Positions 52,747 through 64,000 of a stretch of DNA of 64,000 bases are shown piece by piece. The position numbers and the translations under genes were made by a program. The stretch covers positions 62,001 to 126,000 of the forward strand of contig NW_002476570.1 in the NCBI RefSeq assembly GCF_000189635.1, read 5' to 3'. The notes below the pieces were generated by a model. It saw only the letters and a program-made list of their open reading frames with translations, did no database searches and was not told where the DNA came from. The stretch is from Tetrahymena thermophila SB210. Taxonomy: Eukaryota; Ciliophora; Oligohymenophorea; Hymenostomatida; Tetrahymenidae. Within the stretch, counting starts at the first letter, position 1. Each line of letters begins with the position of its first letter.

Positions 52747-54656
52747 ATGCACGGCTCTAGCTCAACTAAAACACCAATCATTAAAAATGTCCCTAAGCTT
52801 TATTACTTAAAATTTTTATTACTTGCATTAGGATATGGATTTAATGGAACTACTTTTACAGGAATCCCATTCTTATTTTATAGAGGAAAAATGAATTGTA
52901 TAGATGCGAATAATAATTTATATTCATGCTCGACTGAATAAGCCTGTGCTAATCCATATGGGTTTGTAGAATAAACAGAATACCCTTAAATTGGAAGTAT
53001 TGTTTCTTTGCTTGATTTATACTGCGAGCGAAGAGTATTGGAAGCCTGGATTCAAACCCTTGGTCAGTTTGGAAAGCTCATAGCTTATGTGATTCTTATC
53101 TTTTTTCCAGTTAAAAAATAAATAAAAGGTAATTAGTTAGTTAATTATTAATTTGTAAATTTTAAAGTATTACATAAAAATTTGTGACAATTACTCAGAA
53201 AGTTAAATATATTTGATATAAATATGAATACAACCGACTAGACCCAAATTTTTTTTGAAAATTATATAAAATGTAGTTTATTACTATATTAAATAGTGAA
53301 GTATTAATAATAATTACAAAATTACTAAACAGAAAACTTCTAAATTTACCATTTGTATTAAATAAATAAAAGAAATAAATAAATAAATATTTTCCATTCT
53401 TCATTAACATTTCATAAAGCTTATTTACTTTATTTAAGAAGTGGATACTCTATTTCAATTTTACCATACTTTTATAATTTAACTTATTTTAATGTAAATT
53501 TAAATAATTAGAATATGTGATATTTGGAAGCTTCATTATAGTTGGACTAGTACTAATGTCATTAGAATATCTTTAAGAAATTGAAATGTTTTTCATAGCT
53601 TTTTTTACCTGGTATCTACTCTTTTCTGTCTTTTATGGATTAATCTACACTCACATTACAGATGTCTATCCTTATATTATCTCAGAGAATGGCTCAGCAT
53701 ATATTAACACTTCTTGGCCTGGAATTATGATAGTCTTTATCGCATATAGTTATTTCTTCGGTACCTGGGAAAATATTCTAATTTAATTCACTGGAATTCC
53801 ACTTTTTTTAATTGGAGTTAGCAGCTTTGCTCTTAAATTTTACATGGAAAGAAATAGTGAATACATTAATTTTGCTGAATAAGTATAGGAAGAGTAGAAA
53901 TAACTCTAGTCATAGTAAGAAATTCCTGTAGAGATAAATTAATCCACAATGGAGAAGCTCAAAGAAAATTATTAAGATGTCAAGAATAATAAATAATTAA
54001 GAGACAACTTGATGATATGGTCGTTAGGTTGGACATGTAATGGTTTATGCTATTTTGGATGCTATTTCTAATTAAATACATTACAAGGTAATTTGTATTT
54101 AAATAACCTTATGTCAACATTGTTCGAAGTATTAGCAAGTGTGATGGCTGTAATTATTGTAATGAGAATGAATCTCAAAAATGTTATAGTCACTACATAC
54201 TTTATAATAGGATTCTCATTTACATCTTGTATATTTGTTAGTAATGACTTTAGCTAAAATCCTTCATTTTCGTCTCTTATCATCAACTTATCTCCTGTAG
54301 TTATAGCTAAAGTTAGTTATGAAATAATGTGGACTGTTTTAATTAAATACTAAAATACAGTCTTTGCAACAAAATATCATTAAATTTAATTTTCTTTCTC
54401 TAATATGGTAGCTATGATTGCCTGTAATGCTATACCTTTCTACAAATATTTTATGGAGTAGTTGAATTTAAGTCCTTTCATAGGTTACGGTCTATTTTGT
54501 TTAGCTGCTTCTTATTTCTCTACTTAATTTATTGAAATTTAAAGTGGTAGTTAACAAGAACCTCTTAAAGAACCACTAAAAAAAGAAGAATTTTAAAACA
54601 TTGAATTAGATGAAATATATGAAATGGATTAAAAGTTATCTAAAATTTAGATATGA
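52747..54656 (+). CDS. MFS-type membrane transporter, paralogue 1
   Basis: Seen: exons 52747-53128 and 53512-54656 with a 383-nt phase-1 intron give 508 aa. Around eleven to twelve hydrophobic segments split into two bundles by a Gln/Glu-rich central loop (about residues 235-290). After the first segment is a luminal loop with Cys pairs (SCSTEQACANPYGFVEQTEYP) and then LYCERRVLEAWIQTLGQFGK, reminiscent of SLC22/organic-ion members of the major facilitator superfamily, where a Cys-rich first loop precedes TM2. The C-terminus is acidic and Lys-rich. Substrate unknown. The gene at 58971 is a clear paralogue with the same intron site. MFS membership is inferred from topology and loop; no classical RXGRR motif is seen. 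Confidence 0.75.
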
Positions 54657-57190
54657 AAGAAAGCAAATAAATAAATATACATTAGTTAGATAGATAGAGA
54701 AATGAATAAATATATTAATTTCATTGCTTTGTGACTACTTTGCATTTTAAAATTATTACTTTTTGATTAAAATACTTGTTAAAAAATAACTCAAATAAAA
54801 ATCTTTTGCTTGTAATAATAGTTTATTTAAAGAATTGCTTTTATATAAGAAAAATAGATAATTAGAGACAAATTTGATTTAACTTATCTATATTTTAAAT
54901 ATTTCATTTAGTCTAGAAAAATATATTTATCTATTTTAATATTTATTAGCAATTTTGATATTTCATTAAAGCTATTATTTATTTATTTGATTATTTAAAT
55001 AATTAAAACTTCTATTTAGTTTATATTTTCCCTATTAATTATTGTGACTATTACAAATTTATAATTATTATATACAAAATATTTTGATTACACTTAAAAT
55101 ATCTTAAATTATTCAATTAAGCTAAGAATGAGATTCTACTTTTTCTTTTTTATTAAATTTTTATTTTTTTATCTAAATAGGTATCTAAAAAGAAATTTTA
55201 CTTTTCATTTCTTAAATCATTTTAATATTGATTGCATGTTGAACTTAGATAAAATAAATAAAATTTATATTATTTTAAAATATTTATTTTTATTTATTTA
55301 TTAATTTAAATTTGAAAAAAAAATTCTTAATTTTTTAAAAATACTATATATAATTTGAATATAAATATTTTTAATAAACAAGAATTTCAAAAAGTTTTAA
55401 TATTTTTTTAATAAAAATGAGTTAATAATAAGTAATTTATTTAATTTTTTAGAATATTTTATTTTAAATTGATAGAAAATAAGTTTAAAACTATAATTTT
55501 AATTGATTGAAATAATTATTTCAAATGTTTTTGAGGAAGTAAAATTTTTGTTATTTAAAATAAAAAAATTCTTCTTCTTTATTCAATTATTTTAACTACT
55601 TTAGTATTTTATTTCTGTTTAGAAATTTATTACATATGAGGATTGCTAATATCAAAAAGACGTCATATTTATTGTTAAATTCATATAATTTACATCAAAA
55701 TGTCTTTTGAATTGTTTAAATATTATCTTATCATCTTTTAATCAATTTTATAATTTAATATGTAATTTTAATTATAAAAAATATGTAAACAAACAAAAAA
55801 GAAATTAATTGCTTCACAAAAAAATAATGATTTAATTAAATATTATTGACTTTAACTATTATTCTTTTATACATAGAGTTTTAATAATGTGTCATATTAA
55901 AATTAAATACTTTAATTTAAGAAGTAACAAAGATTAAATTGCATACAAAAGTGATATCTTTAAAGAAATATTATTCAATTTAAGCTTTAAAATTTAAAAT
56001 ACATTATTTATAAGTAAAATATTTATTTAACCTTTTAATTTCAAATAATATTTTAAAAAAGTTGAAGATATAGATAGATACTAAAAATGATTTAAAATTA
56101 TTCTATTATTTAATTTAAATTTAATTTATTAATTTTTAATTTTGAACTTATTAAATTACAAATTAGAATTAAAACAAATCAAAGATTATTTTAAGAAAAC
56201 ATTTCAAAAATTTTTTTAAAGTATTTAAATTAATTTTTAGGAACTAAAATCATTTTAAAGAACTTCTTTAAATAAACGACTTTTATTTTTTAAAAATAAT
56301 TGAAAATGTAAATTAGAATCAAATTTGATTAAAATTTACTCAGCCCTGATACGTATTATTAAATTTATTACTTAATAAATACTTAGATGAGGTATTTTTT
56401 GATTCTACATTAATAACATCAAAATTAATAAATAAAGTTGTAAAATTTGATCAACAAAAATAAAATCCCTAAATTATTTAAAGAATATCTTTTTTCAAAA
56501 ATAATTTGCATATTTAGCTTGCTAGAATGATATTAGTTTTAAAGATGTTAAGCACATCATGCATAAAACAATAATTTTTTAATATCTAACTTTACTAGAA
56601 AAAGAAATATAATTTATCTAATCCATATATATTTGCTATAAAGTATATATTAAATACCTATTATTTATTTTTTAATATTTAAATTAATTGATTGATTTCT
56701 TTATTTTTTAAATTTTAATCTTTGAAATAAATAAATAAAGCTTATAAATTTATACTTACAGTCCTCTCTGCACTTTGTTTTTGAAGGTTATGAAACTATT
56801 TTTTAACCAATAATTTTGCTTTTTAAGAAAAATATAAAATTTTAATAATAAATTTTAACTAAAAAATATTTTTTTAACAATTATTCAATTAAAAATAAAG
56901 AATTTTCAAAAAAGTGAGTTTTGATGTTTTCACAAGCATTTTTTCTTATAGAAAACTTATTTTTCGTATTTTATAATATTTGTTTCTCTAATTTCTGATT
57001 AATAGGGAGCAGAAAAGCATAAATAAAATATTATTAGGAAGTATTGCAATATATTAATAAGTATAATATTAAATTTACATATTTATCTGATAAATTCTTA
57101 AACAAAGAAGCTTAATATTTGATAATTTTGGAAATCAAGATGTTAATATAATTTAATAAAACTTTAAAAATCTAATAACACTCAAAACAA
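54657..57190. other. Long gene-free AT-rich interval
   Basis: About 2.5 kb with no supported gene on either strand. AT content is extreme, with only short GC words (for example at 56760-56790). It ends in the cathepsin-like gene leader. Confidence 0.6.
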
Positions 57191-58353
<1,163 letters not shown>

Positions 58354-58970
58354 ATGAATAAATTAAATAAATAAATAAAATTATATTCTCTCATAAAAAA
58401 TTTCACTGTATAATTAAATGATGTATATAATATTTGTAAGTATTTTATAATAAACTACTAACTTAACTACTTTTTAAAAACTGTTAAATTTATTTTTTAC
58501 TTATTTTTTTACAAAATTTATGCATTTGCATTTAATTGAATAAAAATAAGCTCAAGAAAGAATATTTATTTGTATTTAGATTACCAAACAACAAATATAA
58601 ATTTTACATAAAAATTACTAAATTTAAAATATTAAATGCTTTTTTTAAATTTACAATTCAGATTATAAATAAATAGATAATAAAATAATCAATATAAAAA
58701 ATTAAAATTTTTATATAAGCTAAAATAACAATTACCACTTCATTAAGATAAAACAATTTTTAAAAAATAGAATTTATTTTTTCGTAAATAGATTAATCTT
58801 AAAATAATCTAAAACGACAATAATTTATAATAATAATTAAATTTTGATGATTCATAATCAATAAACAGATGAATTTTGATATAATTTTGTTTATTAACTT
58901 ATTTTTAAGATTAATTGATTAATTGGTTTATATTAAAACTTGCTTATAAATTAAATATAGGGAATTAAGT
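58354..58970. other. Intergenic between pseudoprotease and second transporter
   Basis: About 600 bp, AT-rich, no gene seen; contains the 3' end of one gene and the leader of the next on the same strand. Confidence 0.6.
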
Positions 58971-60740
58971 ATGTAGCAACAAGTTGATTAGGCAGTATAA
59001 AATAGTGAAGCCTAAATAAAAGATGGATTTTTATAAAATAATAAATTTATGATTAAATACATATTATTAATGTTTACATTTTGCTTAAACGCAGTTTAAT
59101 TTACTAGCATTCCTATACTTTTTTATCGCTCTAAACTTAATTGTTTGAACTCAGAAGGTAAAGAATATGAATGCTCTCTTGAATAAGCTTGTTAGAATTC
59201 TAATGGGTATGTTGAAAAATCTGAATATCCATAAATATATAATATTACAATGCAGTTAAATTTATATTGTGATAGAGAAATTATAGAGGCATGGATTTTT
59301 TCAATAGCCAACTTTGGAAGAATTGCTGCATGTATAATCTTAATATTAACGCCGCATTTTAAAAAGGAAAATAGAGGTATTCCATTTATTTAAATAAATT
59401 TTAGATAATTTAAAATATCTTTTTAAATAGAAACGTTTATTAATATGACTTCTGTTGTGACAGGATTAGCTCTCTTATCTCTTTACTTAGCTCATTCAAC
59501 ATTTATGTTTATTTTTGGATTATTTACATGGTATCTCTCTTCTTCTTTTCTTTATGGATTGGTTTTTGTTCATTTATGGGAGTATTTTCCCGAATCTTAT
59601 TAAAAATATGGAGCCGCTATACTTAATAACTCATGTCCTTTTATGATGGTCATATTTCTAATCTTTAGTTATTATTATGGGTCTTGGAAAAATACATTGA
59701 TTCATTTCACAGGAATTCCCTTACTTATTATTGGATTATTAAGTATTTACTTGTAAGCTAAATTAACTATTAGCTCACCAAACTCTACCCAACAAATAGA
59801 TATGTAATATAGAATTTTTGAAAACTAGCAGGAAAGTGAATAAAAAGATAATGATTTGTAATTTCAAGATAGTTAACAATCTAGCCCAAATCAAGAAATA
59901 AAATAAATAAATCTATAATAGCATAAAAAATATACAGATGATGAAAGTTAAGGAGAAACGTCTTCAACTAGCGAAAAACCTACATAAGACTAAGTATCAG
60001 GCTAAGAAATACAAAATTTTAATGAAATTACAAGCTAAGCTGATAATAACTTATAAACGAACTCTAAAATAATGGTTATAATTGAGAATTATTTTCCATT
60101 TTTAAATAGAGGAACAGTATTAAGGAAGAATTTTTATATTTGGACTCTATGCTTATCAAGTTATGTTGCTAATTACTATGGAGTCTGCTTTTTATTGAAT
60201 TCACTTCATGGAAATTTGTATTTCAATTGCTTGCTTTCTACAATTTTTGAATTATTTTCAAACTTTATTGCAACTGCTTTAGTAGTAAAATATAATAACT
60301 CTATCAAAACGCTGTTAATTGTAACACAATTTATTACAGGTGTTGCTTTTGTCTCAGCTTTCTTTATTTCTGATACTAAAGATTCTGTTGTAAACTCATA
60401 TCAAGATAAAGAAATGTAATTCACAGATATTATGCTCTTAATTTTATATCTATCTCCTATTATTATAGCAAAGATATCATTTGAAATAACTCCTTCGTTG
60501 CTCTTTACTTATCAAAAGACAGTAATACCAGTAGCATATTAATAGTAATAATACTCCTGCTCTAGTATTTTCACTATGATTGTTTCAAATGTTATCCCAT
60601 TTTACAAATACTTTCTGATACAAATGGGAATTAATCCTTTTATAGGATTTGGAGTCTTTACTTTATTTTCAGCCTATTAATCAAAGAATTTTATGGCAAT
60701 CACAAATAATGAAAATTAAAAAAATAACACTGTAAAATGA
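58971..60740 (+). CDS. MFS-type membrane transporter, paralogue 2
   Basis: Seen: exons 58971-59376 and 59431-60740 with a 54-nt phase-1 intron give 571 aa. It matches the gene at 52747 in order and wording: the loop ECSLEQACQNSNGYVEKSEYP, then LYCDREIIEAWIFSIANFGR, the intron at the equivalent site, SWKNTLIHFTGIPLLIIG and a C-terminal block with NVIPFYKYF. The central loop is longer and Gln/Ser/Asn-rich (about residues 260-365). The 25 residues before the first membrane segment are Gln-rich; a second ATG at 59048 could also start the protein. Topology resembles a 12-segment transporter. Substrate unknown. Sequence divergence between the two copies shows an old duplication, not a recent one. 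Confidence 0.75.
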
Positions 60741-62284
60741 TGAATCTATTTATTTTAAATATATATTTTTAGAAATAAACTCTGTATCTAACTAAATAGA
60801 TTAATATTCCATAGGTAAAATTCAATAACAAATAATTATTTTTAAAGATTAAATTTATCTATAAAAGTCAAATAAATTTTTTAATTTTTTAAAGACTTGT
60901 ATGTTACCTAATTACCTAAATTTACTCATTTTATAATAAATTTCAAAAATCAAAGTTGTTCTAGTCATTAAAATCAATGAATAACTAAGATTTTTGAATG
61001 ATCATTGATTAATTCTTTTATTACTTTATCAAAAATAAAATTTTTAAGATTTATCATAAAAAGGGAATTTTAAATTTAGTACGATTTATTTATTCAGTGT
61101 CTATATAATTATTTTTTTAATATTATAATATTAAATAAATTCTAATATTACTATATTATTTATAATATATTTACCCAAATTTTCTAAAGCAAATGATAAT
61201 TAAGTAAAGTAACTGTCAATTTTCATTCATCCATCCCCTTGAAGTTTTAAGTATATTTTTATTATTTTGAATACTATTTTATGTATAAAAATTAAGGAGG
61301 GAAAACAGGTAAAAATTCATGAGATTTGACAGTATAAATAAATTTTTAAATTACATTAATTAATTTAAGAAATAAAATACATCGATTTAGTCTAAAAATA
61401 TTTGAAGAAAGAGTTAATTATAAAATTTTAAATCTTTATCTTAAAATGGGAAAAATATATATTTAGACTTAGAAAATAAAAAATATCAACTTTAAAGTTT
61501 ACATATGTTTTTATTTATCATTATTAATATTTTAATATCCTATTAGCAAGTGTATGTATTTAAAAATAATTATGTTCTTGACAAACTCTGAAAGGTTACA
61601 AGTTTTTTAAAGGGTATTTTCATTAAAAGATTAAATTAAACAGTAAGTAAATCTATCAAGCTAAATTTTTTAGTTAAAAATGAATATTTTTTTTATGATC
61701 AAAATGAAAATAAATTTCTGCATTATGAAGTGAGTAATTATTTTAAAAATGAAAAATCTTTTACTTTCAAAAATATAAAAAATTGAAATAAATTCTAAAT
61801 TTAACTCTATTAAATTATGCTTGAAAAGTCTTTTTTAGACGAATTAATTTTTCTATCTTATATTTTATCAAATCCTGAGAAAACATTACTTTTAATAAAA
61901 TAAAAGAAATAGTGATTCTCTAGTGAATTAATAACCTAATTTTTTTAAACGAAAAGGCAGAAGAACAAATAAGATAATAAAATATATTATTATTTATAAC
62001 ATATTATGTTTATAAAATAAAAATTATTATAGAATACCAGTTAAAATATTTAAAAATTTTGATTATACTAATACTATTTATTATGAGTTGGTGAGTTAGT
62101 AACCCTAAAAAAAGTTAAGTGATATATCTAAACACTTAACAATATTGAATTTGTTTTTAAAGAGATTAAGAGCTTTATAACCATAAAAAATTCACTCAGT
62201 TAATCAAATAATTATTTAAATAAAATATTGGAATCTAAAAACATAACAAAATAAATAAGTTAATAAGTAAATAATTGTTGACAA
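60741..62284. other. Intergenic AT-rich DNA
   Basis: About 1.5 kb with no supported gene. Frames on both strands carry TGA stops; no RNA gene seen. Confidence 0.6.
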
Positions 62285-62389
62285 ATGGAACCTAATCCTT
62301 CTGCCGTTGTCTTAATTATTGGAGCTGTACTAATGACTCTTACTGCTTTCTTATTATTGAGAGTTCCTGTTCTTCCTGAATCAGAATGA
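62285..62389 (+). CDS. Putative 34-aa single-pass membrane peptide
   Basis: Seen: ATG 62285 to TGA 62387 with Pro/Ser N-terminus (MEPNPSAVV), one hydrophobic segment (VVLIIGAVLMTLTAFLLL) and an acidic C-terminus (RVPVLPESE). The stretch is a GC island with C-ending codons (GCC, GTC, TTC) inside very AT-rich DNA and starts after a GACAA leader typical of highly expressed ciliate genes. Its size and topology resemble tiny subunits of membrane complexes such as OST4-like or respiratory subunits, but no family match is claimed. Small size keeps confidence moderate. Confidence 0.6.
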   Translation: MEPNPSAVVLIIGAVLMTLTAFLLLRVPVLPESE

Positions 62390-63582
62390 TTATATTTAAA
62401 TATAAATACCAAACATATTATGTACATTTTACTTAACAAAAAAGTTCTGTAAAATTTACCATCATCATTAAGATTGAATGCATAACAAATAATAAATCAG
62501 ACTATATATATATAAGTAACATAAAAAAGTTTATTAAAATTAAATGAACTCTTGTGTTTTGCATGTGATAGTTTTATAAATTTTCATTAATTTTGTAACA
62601 AATTCTATTTTAGCAAAATATTGAGTGGACTGACATAGTTTATTATCAAAAATTTACTAATTTCTTCTCTACTTTTTGTTCAAAAATAAAATTTCTTTCC
62701 TTTATGTTTTTAATAAGATTGCCTAATTAAAAGTAAAGCAATTTAAGATTATAATTATTAAAAAATAGTAATCCATAAATGAATAAATTGAGAAAACACA
62801 AATTAATTCGTATTTATTTAGAATTAACATTTATTAAATATGTATTTTCACAAAAGATTTAATAGTAAAATGAAATTTTCTAGATATTTGCTAAATAATA
62901 ATTAAAAAGTGAATAGCATTAACATTTCTATTTTATTTAAATATTCTCCTTATAAAAATAGCATATATTCTTATGATTATAATTTAGTATGTATTTATTA
63001 TTTGATTTATAAAAAATGTTAATTATTTGTTCTTGTATTTTTGATAATAATTTGATCTAAATAAGCTAAGAATAATATAAATCTTTTTATGAAAGAAGTA
63101 TTTCTTATTGATAGAAAAAATTTAATAAATTCCCTGCTTGTTTGTGTAAATCATTTAAGGTATACAAATTTTAATTCTGAGTTAGGTTACATCATTAAAT
63201 TTAGATTTTAGATAATTAATAGCAAAATGAAAATCTATCTTTTTTATACGAAATTAAGATTTATATAGATTTAATTTACAAAACAATTTTTTACTTTTGA
63301 AAGTGTTAACTTTTTTTTTACCATATTTGATAAAATATTAGAGCTAATATTTAAAATAAAAAAATAAATTACTAATTTTAATAAGATAAAAAATTAATCT
63401 ATTTCTAAGTAATTAAGAAAATAAACAAGTAACTAATATTTATAAGCTGTATTCAAATATCTATGCTTTCTTTGTTGTTTAATTTTTGATTTCTATAAAC
63501 AAGACAAATTCTGCGAAAATATATCTTTAAAACATATTTTAATTAAAAGAAAAATAGTGTATCTTTATTTGTATTTTTAGAT
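62390..63582. other. Intergenic AT-rich DNA
   Basis: About 1.2 kb, no gene seen. The last bases (TTTTTAG before 63581) could be a splice acceptor of an upstream exon, but no such exon is evident. Confidence 0.55.
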
Positions 63583-64000
63583 ATGGATATTGTTAGGTAA
63601 ATTATAAACAACGAAGGAACAAGTAAAGTAAAGCTCTTTATATACTTGGTTGGTTTGTTGTATGTTTTAAATAAATCCAAGTAGTTGACTCTCTTTCTCT
63701 TCAAAGTTTTCTTAAGAAAACAAAAAAATTTTGCTAAGAGATATGGAGAAGGTTCTTATGCTTTTATTACTGGATCATCCGATGGTAAATATTATTTATT
63801 GATTGGACTTTTACTATTTTTAAAATGAGATTAAAAAGTTACAGTTGAAAATGGAATATTTTTTCAAGTACATTTGTACAACAAAGTTAACATAACTTTT
63901 ATTTTTTGAAAAGGTATTGGCAAATAATTTGCAATTGAGATGATTAAGAATAATATGGGCGTTGTCCTTGTAGCAAGAAACAAAGAAAAATTAGAATCTG
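63583..64000 (+). CDS. Short-chain dehydrogenase, 3-ketoacyl-CoA/steroid reductase-like, 5' part
   Basis: Seen: exon 63583-63784, a 129-nt intron, and exon 63914 running off the window; 96 codons visible. An N-terminal hydrophobic segment (VKLFIYLVGLLYVL) would anchor it to the ER. It is followed by YAFITGSSDGIGKQFAIEM, the TGxxxGIG cofactor loop of classical SDRs, and VVLVARNKEKLES, where the Arg after VA suggests NADPH preference. This layout matches the 17-beta-HSD12/let-767/yeast Ifa38 group that reduces 3-ketoacyl-CoA in very-long-chain fatty acid elongation. The catalytic YxxxK region lies beyond the window, so activity cannot be judged. Confidence 0.8.

Noticed and set aside
53195-53410. 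Minus-strand frame of 71 codons
   Set aside because: Lies inside the 383-nt intron of the first transporter gene; composition is intron-like.

Overview
The window is very AT-rich ciliate macronuclear DNA, most like Tetrahymena. In every long gene TAA and TAG must be read as glutamine and TGA is the only stop. Introns are short, AT-rich and GT..AG, mostly 32-230 nt. Coding stretches stand out as GC islands. Species is inferred from the code, intron style, 5S rRNA sequence and ciliary or channel gene content; no database was searched. Standard-code reading frames are mostly fragments, so genes below were rebuilt by hand with ciliate code 6 and splice phase bookkeeping. All spliced lengths quoted close in frame.

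Layout, left to right. 0-7 kb: three minus-strand genes (a Gln/Asn-rich protein cut by the left edge, an EF-hand protein that may be axonemal, and an unrecognised protein). 7-14 kb: six tRNA genes (four Ala-AGC, two Arg-UCU) around an ABCG half-transporter. 14-21 kb: a PAF-acetylhydrolase-like phospholipase and a PH domain fused to a papain-like amidase. 22-27 kb: a small membrane protein and NAA25, the NatB auxiliary subunit. 27.6-32.4 kb: a cyclic-nucleotide-binding-domain cation channel without a recognisable GYG filter. 33-38 kb: a probable pseudokinase and phosphoserine aminotransferase.

39-41.5 kb holds eight 5S rRNA genes on the minus strand, in two alternating sequence types. 42-46 kb is a mitochondrial m-AAA (FtsH/AFG3) protease. 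47-51 kb has an Arf-like GTPase with an altered switch II and a radial spoke protein 3 with a long C-terminal extension that looks TerD-like. 52.7-60.7 kb holds two paralogous MFS-type transporters flanking a cathepsin-like protein whose catalytic Cys is Gly. The right end has a 34-residue membrane peptide and the start of a short-chain dehydrogenase.

There is no operon logic; neighbours are functionally mixed, as usual for ciliates. The main themes are cilia (RSP3, perhaps the EF-hand protein), membrane transport and signalling, translation RNAs, and an unusual number of proteins that keep a fold but lose catalytic or selectivity residues (pseudokinase, pseudoprotease, filter-less channel, Arf-like protein without the catalytic Gln).
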